A stretch of DNA of 64,000 nucleotides from Paenibacillus aceti (GTDB lineage Bacteria; Bacillota; Bacilli; Paenibacillales; Paenibacillaceae), in contig NZ_KZ987724.1 of the NCBI RefSeq assembly GCF_003614185.1, positions 4,185,068 to 4,249,067 of the forward strand, given 5' to 3'. Made by a program: the position numbers and the translations under genes. Positions 39,783 to 49,425 of this stretch are shown piece by piece. The first letter of the stretch is position 1, and each line of letters opens with the position of its first letter. Under the pieces are notes generated by a model. That model saw only the letters and a program-made list of their open reading frames with translations, was not told where the DNA came from and searched no databases.

Positions 39783-39817
39783 CAAAGGCCTTGCTCTATT
39801 AATAGAGTAGGCCTTAT
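39783..39817 (-). terminator. terminator after the opp operon
   Basis: A long near-perfect hairpin (AAGGCC-TTGCTCTATTAATAGAGTA-GGCCTT) sits 50 bases beyond the oppF stop. The T tract on the minus strand is modest. The rest of 39552-39868 shows no gene. Confidence 0.6.
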
Positions 39818-39868
39818 CTCTTTTCCATAAATTTTATGTTGTCTAACTATGAAACTGGCTTCGCTTCA

Positions 39869-40864
39869 TTATCCCAGTGGATAATGGCAAGCTACCTGCC
39901 GTCCGGGAACAACCTCAGTTAATTGAGGCTCTACTTCAGAGCATTTGCTCTGGGCGAAGGGACAGCGGGTATGAAAACGGCACCCGGAAGGCGGATTCGC
40001 TGGCGAAGGGACATCTCCCTGTAGCACGATCCGTTCCCGGCGATCACTAATTCTCGGCTTCGGAATTGCAGAGAGAAGCGCGGCGGTGTATGGATGCAGC
40101 GGCTTTGCGAATAAGCTCTCTGTCTCCCCGACCTCGACCAATTTACCGAGATACATCACACCAACCCGATCCGAAATATGTCGAACTACATTCAGACCGT
40201 GAGCGATAAATAGATAAGTCAGGCCCAAATCCTTCTGCAGCCTCATCAGCAGATTAATAACCTGGGACTGCACAGACACGTCCAAAGCTGATACAGCTTC
40301 ATCCGCTACGATAAACTTGGGATTCAGGGCAATTGCCCGGGCAATACCGATCCGCTGCCGTTGACCGCCGGAGAATTCATGCGGATACCGATTTCGTCTT
40401 GAAGCGTCAAGACCTACGAGCTCCATTAACCGTACGACCTCTCGATCGATCTCGTTACTGGACATACCGCGATGAATACGCAAAGGCTCACCGATAATAT
40501 TACGGACGTGGAAGCGCGGATTAAGCGATCCAAACGGATCTTGGAATATAATCTGCATTTCCTCACGCAAAGCTCTAAGCTCTCTAGAATTCATTGTCAG
40601 TAAATCCTGTCCATCGAAGTGGAGTTCGCCGCCCGTGGCATGCTGAAGCTGGAGAATCACCCGGCCCAGCGTGGATTTTCCACAGCCAGATTCACCCACC
40701 AAGCCGAAGGTCTCCCCTTGCTTGATCGTCAGCGAGACACCATCTACCGCCTTCACATGTCCTACAGTACGATTTAATATGCCTTTACGGATCGGAAAAT
40801 ATTTCTTGAGATTCTTGATTTCCACCAAATCTTTGGCCGGGGTCTCTTTCGTGACAATACTCAT
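39869..40864 (-). CDS. oppF: oligopeptide ABC transporter ATPase OppF-like (331 aa)
   Basis: Walker A is GESGCGKS, the signature [15 protein letters not shown], Walker [15 protein letters not shown]-terminal oligopeptide-transporter domain carries [19 protein letters not shown], whose cysteines are typical for OppD/F and DppD/F. Last gene of the operon. Confidence 0.95.
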   Translation of the reverse strand: MSIVTKETPAKDLVEIKNLKKYFPIRKGILNRTVGHVKAVDGVSLTIKQGETFGLVGESGCGKSTLGRVILQLQHATGGELHFDGQDLLTMNSRELRALREEMQIIFQDPFGSLNPRFHVRNIIGEPLRIHRGMSSNEIDREVVRLMELVGLDASRRNRYPHEFSGGQRQRIGIARAIALNPKFIVADEAVSALDVSVQSQVINLLMRLQKDLGLTYLFIAHGLNVVRHISDRVGVMYLGKLVEVGETESLFAKPLHPYTAALLSAIPKPRISDRRERIVLQGDVPSPANPPSGCRFHTRCPFAQSKCSEVEPQLTEVVPGRQVACHYPLG

Positions 40865-40868
40865 CTAT

Positions 40869-41888
40869 CTATACCCCTCCTTTTACCTTACGCTGATTAG
40901 ATTTGTTCACCTTGTTATCTTCGAACAGCCAGCATGCTGCGCGATGATCCTGCGTAATCCAATAATCGCTCGGCTCTTGGCTTCGGCATATATCCATAGC
41001 ATGGGGGCAACGCGGATGAAAACGGCAGCCGGTTGGAATCTGCCCTAATCCCGGAATACTCCCTTGAATTGTAAATAACTCTTTGCCGCGGTCCCCATCC
41101 AATCCCGGGATCGATTGAAGCAATCCAACGGTGTACGGATGAGACGGGTTATTAAAGATCTCCTGAACGGTACCTTCTTCTACGATCACTCCCGCATACA
41201 TAACCGCGATCCGGTCAGCCATCTCCGCAGCCACACCCATGTCATGGGTAATGAGAATAATCGACATCCCCAGCTCGTCTTTTAAGTTCCGCAGAAGGTC
41301 CAGAATTTGTGCTTGAACCGTTACATCGAGCGCAGTTGTCGGCTCATCGGCAATTAGCAAGTCCGGTCTGCAAGCCAGAGCGATCGCGATCACGACCCGC
41401 TGACACATACCTCCTGACAGCTCATGCGAGTACTGCTTAGCCCTAAGAGCGGGGTCTGGTATGCCGACCAGCCTTAACAGCTCCACCGCTTCCTTCCAGG
41501 CTGCACTATCGCTTAATCCGCGGTGAAGTCTAAGACTCTCTGCAATCTGATCTCCAATGGTGAATACAGGGTTCAAGGCGGACATTGGGTCTTGGAAGAT
41601 CATCGCTATTTTATCGCCGCGAATTTTACGCAGCTCATCCTGACCTATCTGAGCCAAATCCTTGCCATGGAACTCAATGCTTCCTTCTAATACCATGCCT
41701 CCGGCATAATCAATCAATCGCATAATCGACAGCGCCGTCACACTCTTACCGCTACCTGACTCACCAACCAGACATAAGGTTTGCCCCTTCTCTAACTGTA
41801 GCGATACCTTGTCGGTCGCTTTGACAATTCCCTTCTCAGTTACAAAGCCGGTTGTTAAATCTCGGATTTGTAGTATTCTTCCCGCCAT
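40869..41888 (-). CDS. oppD: oligopeptide ABC transporter ATPase OppD-like (339 aa)
   Basis: Walker A GESGSGKS, signature LSGGMCQR, Walker [13 protein letters not shown], and the C-terminal [19 protein letters not shown] motif. ATG 41888 lies 8 bases after GGAGGAGG inside the end of oppC, an overlap of 34 bases. Confidence 0.95.
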   Translation of the reverse strand: MAGRILQIRDLTTGFVTEKGIVKATDKVSLQLEKGQTLCLVGESGSGKSVTALSIMRLIDYAGGMVLEGSIEFHGKDLAQIGQDELRKIRGDKIAMIFQDPMSALNPVFTIGDQIAESLRLHRGLSDSAAWKEAVELLRLVGIPDPALRAKQYSHELSGGMCQRVVIAIALACRPDLLIADEPTTALDVTVQAQILDLLRNLKDELGMSIILITHDMGVAAEMADRIAVMYAGVIVEEGTVQEIFNNPSHPYTVGLLQSIPGLDGDRGKELFTIQGSIPGLGQIPTGCRFHPRCPHAMDICRSQEPSDYWITQDHRAACWLFEDNKVNKSNQRKVKGGV

Positions 41889-42835
41889 TTGTCCAGCCTC
41901 CTCCGGGATATCATAACTTTATGTCTAGGGTCCATGGCATCACGAATCCCGTCGCCGATAAAGTTCACTGCCAATACCACAATCAGAATACATAAACCAG
42001 GGTAAACCGCCTGCATAGGATCAACCAGCATAAACTCCTGAGCATTGCTGAGCATAATCCCCCAGCTTGTCATAGGAGCTTGGATTCCTAATCCAAGGAA
42101 CGAAAGAGCTGATTCAGCCAAGATGGCGCCGCCTACCATCAATGTTGCGTTAACGATAATCGGAAAGCTTGCATTGCGTAGCAGATGACGGAAAATAATC
42201 CCCCAGTTGGAGACACCAATCGCTTTAGCTGCTTCAACATATTGCATTTCACGCAACTGCAGGAATACGCCGCGTACAAGCCGTGCTACACCCATCCAGC
42301 TGGTCAAGGAAAGAATCAAGATCATATAAACAAACTTCGATCCGAATATAGCTAGCACCAGTATGTTAATAAATAAAGTCGGAAGCGAGTACATCACATC
42401 GATGATACGCATAAAGATCGTATCGATAATACCGCCAAAATACCCTGAAATGGCCCCGAGTATGGATCCAATACAGACAGCAGCTACAGCTACAGAAAAT
42501 CCAACCATCAACGAAGTTTGACTACTATAAACAAGCCTGGAGAAAATGTCTCGGCCCAGTTCATCTGTCCCTAGAAGATGCCCTTCAGATCCTGCTGGTA
42601 AATTAGCGAACATATAATCGATATAAGTTGGATCATGTGGAGCAATCAGACGGGCAAATAAAGCGACTAAAATAAAGAAGCCAAGCACGATCAATCCGAT
42701 AACAGCAAATCGGTTACGAGAGAATTTGCTCCAGAATAGACGCCATGCACTTGATGGAGCGTCTGCAGCCTTGGTAGCTTCTCCCGAACCCAGCTCAGGA
42801 GTACCGAGAGATGGATCCAAATTAAGCTCTGTCAT
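41855..42835 (-). CDS. oppC: oligopeptide ABC transporter permease OppC-like (326 aa)
   Basis: Six membrane helices are predicted; the BPD_transp_1 EAA motif is EAAKAIGVSNWGIIFRHLLRN. The N-terminal OppC_N segment (WRLFWSKFSRNRFAVIGL) fits. It overlaps oppB by 4 bases. Confidence 0.94.
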   Translation of the reverse strand: MTELNLDPSLGTPELGSGEATKAADAPSSAWRLFWSKFSRNRFAVIGLIVLGFFILVALFARLIAPHDPTYIDYMFANLPAGSEGHLLGTDELGRDIFSRLVYSSQTSLMVGFSVAVAAVCIGSILGAISGYFGGIIDTIFMRIIDVMYSLPTLFINILVLAIFGSKFVYMILILSLTSWMGVARLVRGVFLQLREMQYVEAAKAIGVSNWGIIFRHLLRNASFPIIVNATLMVGGAILAESALSFLGLGIQAPMTSWGIMLSNAQEFMLVDPMQAVYPGLCILIVVLAVNFIGDGIRDAMDPRHKVMISRRRLDKWREEYYKSEI

Positions 42836-43818
42836 GCCGCTCTCCCCCCCTTACGTCCCAGCTGTACACGGGGATCAACAATCGCGTATAGAATATCAGC
42901 AACAAGATTCCCAATAATGACCATGACAGCGGTTACTATAGTGATGGCCATTAACACTGAATATTCCCGCGCCAGAGCCATCTCAATAAATAAACGCCCC
43001 ATCCCTGGCCAGTTAAATACCCGCTCTGTTAAAGTCGCTCCGCCAACAAGAATTGGCAGATCCAAACCGAGAACCGTTATAATCGGAATTAGCGCATTGC
43101 GCAGGGCATGACGAAATACCACCTTCCGCTCCGGAACCCCCTTCGCACGAGCTGTACGAATATAGTCCTGATCCAGCACTTCAAGCATGCTTGAACGTGA
43201 ATATTTCACATAGGAAGCAAGGAAGCCCAAAGAAAGAACCGTTACAGGCATGAGTAAATGCAGGATCAAATTGCCGATGTTGCCTTCCTCCCCCATGGTC
43301 CACATATCGGATAAAGGCAGTAAATTCAGCTTAAGCGCAAATAGCTCCTGTAATAGAATCCCGAACCAGAACGCCGGCATAGCAAATCCGACATAGGACA
43401 CAAAAGATGCCACCTGATCGGAGATTCCATATGCCGAGGTACTATTATAGATCCCCCAAGGGATTGCGATAATCAAGGAGAGTAGCCAAGCAACCGCCAT
43501 GAGTACCAGCGTATTGCCTACCGTTGGCCAGAGAATATCACCTACTGGAAGGTTATTCTTAAAGGTATAGCCAAGATCCCCCTTCAGCATGTCACCCAGC
43601 CAACGGATATATTGAATATGTAATGGCTGGTCAAGCCCAAGGTTATGAGCTTGTACTTTAAGAGCTTCCGGAGATAGACCCGGGGATAGCATAATCTGCG
43701 TCGGACCGCCTGGTGCTGCATGGATCAGACCGAAGGCGACTAATGTAATCAGAAACAATACTAGGACAGATTGAAGTAAACGCCGAACCAAATACTCTGT
43801 CATGTCTTTCCTCCTCAA
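42832..43818 (-). CDS. oppB: oligopeptide ABC transporter permease OppB-like (328 aa)
   Basis: The protein opens EYLVRRLLQSVLVLFLIT, the usual OppB start with the first helix, and the EAA loop is RTARAKGVPERKVVFRHALRN. Six helices are predicted. It forms the membrane channel with OppC. Confidence 0.94.
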   Translation of the reverse strand: MRRKDMTEYLVRRLLQSVLVLFLITLVAFGLIHAAPGGPTQIMLSPGLSPEALKVQAHNLGLDQPLHIQYIRWLGDMLKGDLGYTFKNNLPVGDILWPTVGNTLVLMAVAWLLSLIIAIPWGIYNSTSAYGISDQVASFVSYVGFAMPAFWFGILLQELFALKLNLLPLSDMWTMGEEGNIGNLILHLLMPVTVLSLGFLASYVKYSRSSMLEVLDQDYIRTARAKGVPERKVVFRHALRNALIPIITVLGLDLPILVGGATLTERVFNWPGMGRLFIEMALAREYSVLMAITIVTAVMVIIGNLVADILYAIVDPRVQLGRKGGRAA

Positions 43819-43923
43819 GTTTTAGAGGTTACCCATCTTCGTCACTCCCAAGTATGGAAATAGAGGAAGGAGATTGGTCTCCTCCCCCTCCACACTGACA
43901 CCGGTGGCGTAACCGCTGCTATA

Positions 43924-45675
43924 TTATTCGACCCACCATTTAATAATATGGAAGAAGTATCCGTGAGCTCTTGTAGGCTCTGGAGCATCCTCCTCTGCAT
44001 ATTTAACCCGCGGGCCGAGTCCTTGAGGTGTTCCGTATTGATAGAGGAATACATATGGCAAATCGGTGGACAGCTCTTGAGCAGCTTCGGCATAGACTTC
44101 TTTACGTTTGTTCTGATCTACGGTCGAGTAGCCATCGACCCACAATTGATCCAGTTTCTCATTCTTATACCAGCCCATATTCTGACCTGCTTCCGGGAAG
44201 TAGTTGGATGAGAAGATACTCTCTTGGTCAGGGTCCGGATTCGTCAGGGACCAACCGAGCAAGATAGCCTCAAATTTACCCGGTGTCAGATTCTGTTCGG
44301 CCCATGCCGAGAAATCAATCGCCTTCGGAATCAACTCGATGCCCACTTCCTTCAGGCTTTGCTGAGCGATCGCTGTAACTTGCTCACGACGGCTGTTACC
44401 TGTGTTGTATTGTAATTCGAATGAGAAGCGATGTCCGTCTTTTTCTAAAATTCCATCTTTACCAGCGACCCAGCCATCTTCTGCGAGCAGCTTCTTGGCG
44501 GCCTCTATATCATAAGCATAGTTCACTGCCTTATCGCCTGGATCAGCCCAGGAGCCCGGCAGGAATGGCGCGTTCATCAGAATAGCGGTTCCCTTCAGTA
44601 CATTATCGACCATACCTTGACGGTTAAGCGCGTGAGCAATCGCCTGTCTGGCCTTCTGGCTTTCGAATGGAATGAACTTATCCTTGAAGTTATTCTTATC
44701 GAAGTTGAAACCGATGAATTCATAGGATGCGCCTGGTTTATTGGAGATTGTAATCCCCTTCTGCTTCTTCACTGCATCCAATTGAGTCAATGGAATAGAT
44801 GTGACAGTATCTACATCACCCTTGAGCAAGGCTTGAACCTCTGTATTCTGATCCGCATAAATCTTGTATATTACCTTACCGATATGCGGCTTAACTTCGC
44901 CCCAATAGCTTGGATCTGCTTCAAATGTCAAGTATTGCTTCTGCTTCCACTCAGTCCACTTCCAAGGACCATTCGTTACGGTCTGGGCCGGATCTACACC
45001 GTACTTGCTCTTCTTCAGTTCTGTAGGAGGAACATCCTTCAGAACATGAGCCGGCACCAACGAGAAGTTAAGCGCATAACCGAACGGAGCATAGACTTCT
45101 TTCATATGAATCTTTACAGTCTTCTCATCAACCTTCTCGATCTTGTCTACTTTGTCATATTGGCTGATGCCTGGTGCACCAACTTCTGGATTACTAATGG
45201 TATTAATCGTAAAGATAAGGTCATCGGCAGAAACAGGCTTGCCGTCATTCCATGTTGCCGCTTCCTTTAATTTAACCGTGTAAGTCTTCCCATCCTCCGA
45301 GATTTCTGGAAGGCTCTCTGCGAGAGACCAAGGCTCCACGACAAGATTACCAGCGCGGTCCAAATCATAAACTTTCGCGAAAATTAATAGCTCAGTATCT
45401 GCTGAAGGCGTATCATTGATAAATATTGGGTTAATACTTACGATGTCCGAAGGGCTACTGAACGTGAACGTTCCTCCATCCTTAGGTGTACCTGTATCCC
45501 CTGTGTTCTCGACCTCACCCTGCTTATTATTATCTGTCTGCTGATTCGTGTTCTGCGGCTTATTATTGCCTTCCCCGGACTCGGTCTTCGAGCCCCCGCA
45601 GCCTGCCAGTAAAGCACCGAATAATGAGAGTACCATGAATAGAGATAACCAATACCTTTTCCTTTTCTTCGCCAT
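43924..45675 (-). CDS. oppA: oligopeptide-binding lipoprotein OppA-like (583 aa)
   Basis: The signal peptide ends in a lipobox (LLAGCGG, Cys about residue 26), followed by an Asn/Gln/Gly-rich linker and an SBP_bac_5 domain (VVEPWSLAESLPEI, AATWNDGKPVSADDLIFT, and a C-terminal DLPYVFLYQYGT). It captures peptides outside the membrane for OppBCDF. In Paenibacillus such systems feed peptides, and may import signalling peptides; that is inference. Confidence 0.94.
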   Translation of the reverse strand: MAKKRKRYWLSLFMVLSLFGALLAGCGGSKTESGEGNNKPQNTNQQTDNNKQGEVENTGDTGTPKDGGTFTFSSPSDIVSINPIFINDTPSADTELLIFAKVYDLDRAGNLVVEPWSLAESLPEISEDGKTYTVKLKEAATWNDGKPVSADDLIFTINTISNPEVGAPGISQYDKVDKIEKVDEKTVKIHMKEVYAPFGYALNFSLVPAHVLKDVPPTELKKSKYGVDPAQTVTNGPWKWTEWKQKQYLTFEADPSYWGEVKPHIGKVIYKIYADQNTEVQALLKGDVDTVTSIPLTQLDAVKKQKGITISNKPGASYEFIGFNFDKNNFKDKFIPFESQKARQAIAHALNRQGMVDNVLKGTAILMNAPFLPGSWADPGDKAVNYAYDIEAAKKLLAEDGWVAGKDGILEKDGHRFSFELQYNTGNSRREQVTAIAQQSLKEVGIELIPKAIDFSAWAEQNLTPGKFEAILLGWSLTNPDPDQESIFSSNYFPEAGQNMGWYKNEKLDQLWVDGYSTVDQNKRKEVYAEAAQELSTDLPYVFLYQYGTPQGLGPRVKYAEEDAPEPTRAHGYFFHIIKWWVE

Positions 45676-46183
45676 TCTTACATTCCTCCCCTTAAATGAA
45701 TGATCTTCTTACAACCATGCTTCGTTGCTTCCGATTCTCTGTGTACTACTCAAGCCCCCTCGGTAGAATCATTGCATCTTCGATGGTTATACAATGAAGA
45801 AATATATTATAAAATAATATATCCGATAAGTATGATGCACTAACTTGGTTTTGTATTTTTGAAAAAAGCTGTTGTTTGTTAAATTTTATTAAGAGTTGTA
45901 GGGAACGAGAAATCGATAAATCATACATAATCTAAAGTGTGGGTATCACATAAGATGTAAAGAAAGGTAAGAGTTTCGTGGATGTATATTGCATAAATAA
46001 ACCAAAGGTCAATTGAATATGCAGTCATATCTTAGAAGGTATTCGCAACTTTTTTTAATTTAGTTAATAATATAACCTAATTCCCCTAATATTCCAAGTC
46101 TTTTATTATATTTTTTAACGCTTCATTTTAAATATTTTCTATATATTAACACCGCTTGCGTAAGAGAGCCTCAAATCACAAAA
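45676..46183. other. AT-rich intergenic region upstream of oppA
   Basis: About 500 very AT-rich bases separate oppA from the rpsR terminator. A frame of 60 codons on the minus strand (45746-45928) lacks a ribosome-binding site. The stretch should hold the oppA promoter. I saw no riboswitch or clear operator. Confidence 0.5.
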
Positions 46184-46214
46184 AAAGTGCCAAACGCTAA
46201 GCGTCTGACACTTT
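46184..46214 (-). terminator. terminator of the rpsF-ssb-rpsR operon
   Basis: AAAGTG-C-CA-A-ACGC pairs with GCGT-C-TGACACTTT; on the minus strand the stem is followed by TTTTTTGTG. It lies 12 bases after the rpsR stop. Confidence 0.85.
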
Positions 46215-46226
46215 GGTATTTCTATA

Positions 46227-46496
46227 TTACTCCGTAGTGTACGGAAGCAATGCGACTTGACGAGCGCGTTTGATCGCAACTGTCAAGAGGCGTTGGTATT
46301 TTGCGCTAGTGCCGGTTACACGGCGTGGCAAAATTTTACCGCGTTCGCTGATGAATTTCTTCAACAGCTCAGTATCTTTATAGTCAATGTGAGTAATCTT
46401 ATTCACAGTGAAGTAGCACACTTTACGACGTTTGTTACGTCCGCCGCGGCGAGCCGGTCTCTTGTCGTCTCCGCCTTCTCTTTGCTTGAAGCTCAT
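46227..46496 (-). CDS. rpsR: 30S ribosomal protein S18 (89 aa)
   Basis: The core [22 protein letters not shown] and [28 protein letters not shown] is the standard S18 sequence. It binds S6 in the platform of the small subunit. Third gene of the rpsF-ssb-rpsR operon. Confidence 0.98.
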   Translation of the reverse strand: MSFKQREGGDDKRPARRGGRNKRRKVCYFTVNKITHIDYKDTELLKKFISERGKILPRRVTGTSAKYQRLLTVAIKRARQVALLPYTTE

Positions 46497-46515
46497 GCTT
46501 TTCAGTCCTTCCTAA

Positions 46516-46998
46516 TTAAAATGGCAAATCGTCATCCGATATATCGATCGGTTTCCCGTCGTCAGAGAATGGATCATCCTGTTGATTGCCGCGCGAATAA
46601 TTACTATTATTGCTACGGCCTGCGTTACCGCCTCCAAAAGGATTATCCTCCCGTTGTCCACCACCAGCTCCGGCTTCACGGTTTGATTCCAAGAAACGGA
46701 CATTATCAGCAATGACTTCGGTGACGTAGACACGTTTACCTTCGTTATTTTCATAATTCCGCACTTGAATGCGTCCTTCTACAGCAACCAGACGACCTTT
46801 ACGCAAGTAATTCGCACACGTCTCAGCAAGCTGTCTCCAGGTTACAACTGGAATAAAGTCTGCTTCGCGTTCGCCACTTTGCGAGGTGAAGGGTCTGTCA
46901 ACAGCTACAGTAAACTGAGTAACAGCCACTCCGGATGGTGTATATCTTAGCTCCGGATCCCGGGTAAGACGTCCGATTAGAATAACACGGTTCAACAA
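46516..46998 (-). CDS. ssb: single-stranded DNA-binding protein (160 aa)
   Basis: The OB fold starts [20 protein letters not shown]; a Gly/Asn-rich linker follows, and the acidic C-terminal tip DISDDDLPF recruits partner proteins. Essential replication and repair SSB. Confidence 0.98.
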   Translation of the reverse strand: MLNRVILIGRLTRDPELRYTPSGVAVTQFTVAVDRPFTSQSGEREADFIPVVTWRQLAETCANYLRKGRLVAVEGRIQVRNYENNEGKRVYVTEVIADNVRFLESNREAGAGGGQREDNPFGGGNAGRSNNSNYSRGNQQDDPFSDDGKPIDISDDDLPF

Positions 46999-47047
46999 TC
47001 AAATCCCCTCCTTCGGGCAAATGTTCTTTACTAAACTGGATTACGTA

Positions 47048-47332
47048 TTAGGCTACGTCTTTTGTAATGAGATAACGGATAACCTCGTCGGAAATCTTCA
47101 AAATCCGTTCAAGTTCTGCAACAACATCAGGAGTTGCTGTGAAATTCACGAGCACGTAAATTCCATCACGAATTTTGTTAATCTCATACGCAAGCCGGCG
47201 TTTGCCCATTACGTCATGCTTAGTAATTTCACCGCCGTTTTGGATGATGCCTTGGAATTTCTCGACTGTAGCTTGAACAGCTTCTTGTTCAAGATCTGGA
47301 CGAAGAATGTACATCACTTCGTATTTGCGCAT
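47048..47332 (-). CDS. rpsF: 30S ribosomal protein S6 (94 aa)
   Basis: ATG 47332 follows GAGGAGGTGACACAA and gives MRKYEVMYILRPDL, the normal S6 start. The 5' leader (about 47340-47390) can fold TCCCAA...TTGGGG, perhaps part of the S6:S18 autoregulatory leader known in Firmicutes, but the conserved CCG element was not seen. Confidence 0.97.
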   Translation of the reverse strand: MRKYEVMYILRPDLEQEAVQATVEKFQGIIQNGGEITKHDVMGKRRLAYEINKIRDGIYVLVNFTATPDVVAELERILKISDEVIRYLITKDVA

Positions 47333-47577
47333 TTGTGTCACCTCCTCTTGGACTATGGCCCCCAAATCACTTCGCTTGGGAGCAAGGAACGAGCATAAAC
47401 TCGAACTATACTAATATACCAAATCAGAAGCGCCAACGCAAGCTCACACATGATTACGGGTCAGCCTGCGCACAATAAAATGCAAGCTCAAAAATGAGGG
47501 TTTCAGCATCAAGAAGTTTGAAGCCAGCTGGGACTGCATCATTTTTGAAACAACCTATAGAAAGGAGAATTTTACCT

Positions 47578-47775
47578 ATGGGCGAGAAAACCGAATATGA
47601 AGAAGGGGACAAGGCTCCAAACCCGGGAATGTACACGGAGGTGGGCGAAGCACGGAGCTTTCATACCCAGATTCAGAATCCGAAGCGGATCAGAATGGAG
47701 AAGGGCGACACTTTCCCAGAGACAAGCAATAAGAACCGCAAATGGAAAAAGGCCGAAAAAGCCCGTGTCCATTGA
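47578..47775 (+). CDS. YjzC-family small protein (65 aa)
   Basis: A GAAAGGAG site precedes ATG 47578; the product MGEKTEYEEGDKAPNPGMY with GDTFPETSNKNRKW matches the short YjzC family of unknown function in Bacillales. It is transcribed away from rpsF. The following 47776-48078 holds no gene that I can support; a 33-codon frame there is discussed among the rejected items. Confidence 0.8.
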   Translation: MGEKTEYEEGDKAPNPGMYTEVGEARSFHTQIQNPKRIRMEKGDTFPETSNKNRKWKKAEKARVH

Positions 47776-48078
47776 TCTTGTCCCCATTGCGGCCTAGCGT
47801 AAATGGAATATCCGAAATTTTATTTGTCCAAACCGCATAAAAAGGGGTAGGCCCGAGCATAATACACTCAGACGGCGTTGCGCAGAGAGGTGTGGTTCCG
47901 TTGGGCCAATCAGCGAGTAACAACGCTTTAGGAGTCTTATTCACTGTCGAGAGTAGAAACCAAGATAATAACGGGTTATTGAAGACCCCTCTTCGATAAG
48001 ACGTGCTGCGATTCATCGCATATCGACGTTTCTGAGTTCGTTAGAAAAAGAATTCCATTAAGCTTCGCCGTCAACCAG

Positions 48079-48112
48079 AAAAGGACCTGTAAAAAGGGTC
48101 CTTTTCTTTTTT
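48079..48112 (+). terminator. strong Rho-independent terminator
   Basis: AAAAGGACC-TGTAAAAA-GGGTCCTTTT is followed by CTTTTTT. It lies 300 bases after the YjzC-like gene; no nearer plus-strand gene was found, so an unrecognised short transcript may end here. Confidence 0.8.
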
Positions 48113-48190
48113 GCGTTTATCGTTTGGGCTGGCCCGTATGGCCCGTGGCATTTGCGTTTTGGCCTGGCGCGTACCGGCCTATGGCTGTGG

Positions 48191-48276
48191 CTAACGAAAC
48201 TGGGGATCGCTATTGCCCTGCTTTACTCCCTTTTCACCTGAATTTGCCACGAATAAGGTTATGGTGTTTCGTTAGA
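48191..48276. repeat. dispersed intergenic repeat, cluster 3 (two units plus one degenerate)
   Basis: Direct unit CTAACGAAACTGGGGATCGCTATT at 48191 and inverted unit ending GTGTTTCGTTAGA at 48275. A worn inverted copy lies near 48026-48047 (GTTTCTGAGTTCGTTAGA). Same core as clusters at 8.3 and 31.0 kb. Confidence 0.75.
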
Positions 48277-48341
48277 GATATCAGATATCAAAAAACCTCC
48301 TACGTTTAATTCACGTAGAAGGTCATTATTGGTTGTATCTA

Positions 48342-48402
48342 TGGCGGAGAGGGTGGGATTCGAACCCACGCACGCCTTGCGACGCCTAGTTGATTTCGAG
48401 TC
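48342..48402 (-). tRNA. 3' half of tRNA-Ser(CGA), attachment-site remnant
   Basis: Read on the minus strand, the segment runs from anticodon loop CTCGAAA through the long variable arm of a serine tRNA (GCGTC-GCAA-GGCGT), the T arm GTGGG-TTCGAAT-CCCAC and the acceptor CTCTCCG-CCA. The 5' side of the anticodon stem should be GTTGA but reads TGCGA, and no D arm or 5' acceptor follows upstream. So this is a tRNA 3' half only, cut in the anticodon loop where tyrosine integrases usually exchange strands. It marks one att site of the island to the right. Confidence 0.82.
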
Positions 48403-48895
48403 GCATACCTGCGTATTGATTTCGGAAATTGTCCGAACTATCAACGTTCAGTTTGCGAACACATACCGGACTGACTCCGATACTGCTACGTTGTTCCAAT
48501 TATCTACTATTATAATAGAAGAAACTAATCAGTCAAGCGTAGCATTTTACATTTTATACCTTCGAGTCGTGGAAACTATCTAGATTTAGCGAGTGCCTGT
48601 CGACGGCCCCTCGACGGTACCCCTTGGGGGTAATGCGTTACCGCGATAAAGCATACGGATGATACCTAGGTGATTGATAATCATGTAGATGTAACCCACA
48701 CCGCCGGAACCCGCGCCCCGTCTAAGTTCTCGCCATTTGTCCGCGTATACAGAGCGTAGGATAAGCGATTATTTGCACTATTATACATAATTCTGGCGCA
48801 CCCAGCCGCTTGACCCCCGAGTTTGCAGGCGCGTGTCTGCCGGGAGCTGCGTGCAGGTGAATCGCGTTATTAGTCCGATTTAATCCGAAAATAAA
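48403..48895. other. non-coding border of the island
   Basis: About 490 bases between the tRNA remnant and the terminator carry no supported gene. A perfect stem TACCCC-TTG-GGGGTA lies at 48617-48632. Base composition is more GC-rich than the core genome beside it. Confidence 0.5.
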
Positions 48896-48934
48896 GCGCC
48901 TGTAACACGCATGATTACACGTTATCACAGGCGC
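48896..48934 (-). terminator. terminator of the island's late operon
   Basis: GCGCCTGT...ACAGGCGC is a perfect 8-bp outer stem with an inner CGTGT/ACACG pairing; on the minus strand it is followed by TTTATTTT. It lies 24 bases after the small-terminase-like gene. Confidence 0.8.
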
Positions 48935-48957
48935 ACATATCTCGGACTCCCTACGTC

Positions 48958-49425
48958 TTAGCTCGCTTTTTCTCCGTTAATCATCGCATCTAATTCGCTG
49001 ATCTCCGCGCGAATCTCTTCGTCAGTCTTAACTCGCGTCTGAACGGTATCACGCATATCCTCAACGACAGTACGATCGGTGAGCAATCCGTATCGACGAA
49101 AGAATAAGTCGAGCGCTTTAACGGAAGGAACTCCGTTTGCTCCTCCGCGAATCAATTTCATTAATTGAACGTAAGCTTCCGAACGCATTGCGTCGAGATT
49201 ACGTTCAGATAAGTAGTTAACGTAAGCTGCGAAATGCTCTTGCGATTTCCATTCGAATAAAGTCGAGCGAGCAATTCCTAACTCGTCCGCGAGCTCCTGC
49301 ATTGTCTTCTTCTTTCCACCCTCGCCTAGCAACTCGCCCCATTCGTTCTGAACAAATAGCTGCGCGGCCTTCTCTTGCTGCGGTGTGAGCTGCGCCTCTA
49401 ATACCTTTCGTTGTCTACTCATCAA
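48958..49425 (-). CDS. phBC6A51-type HTH protein, small-terminase-like (155 aa)
   Basis: The N-terminal HTH (LTPQQEKAAQLFVQNEWGE, MQELADELGIARSTLFEWKSQEHFAAYV) and helical C-terminus match the phBC6A51-family phage HTH proteins that usually precede or act as the small terminase subunit, which recognises the packaging site. No large subunit is present. In satellites a private small terminase redirects packaging of a helper phage; that role here is inference. It overlaps the gene upstream by 11 bases. Confidence 0.7.
   Translation of the reverse strand: MMSRQRKVLEAQLTPQQEKAAQLFVQNEWGELLGEGGKKKTMQELADELGIARSTLFEWKSQEHFAAYVNYLSERNLDAMRSEAYVQLMKLIRGGANGVPSVKALDLFFRRYGLLTDRTVVEDMRDTVQTRVKTDEEIRAEISELDAMINGEKAS

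Noticed and set aside
45746-45928. 60-codon minus-strand frame upstream of oppA
   Set aside because: AT-rich region, no ribosome-binding site and no recognisable family.
47890-48000. 33-codon plus-strand frame (MGQSASNNALGVLF...) after the YjzC-like gene
   Set aside because: It has a fair GAGAGGTG site and a TTG start, but no recognisable homology, and its distance from the terminator gives only weak support.
48722-48928. 68-codon minus-strand frame in the island border
   Set aside because: It overlaps the late-operon terminator and has no ribosome-binding site.
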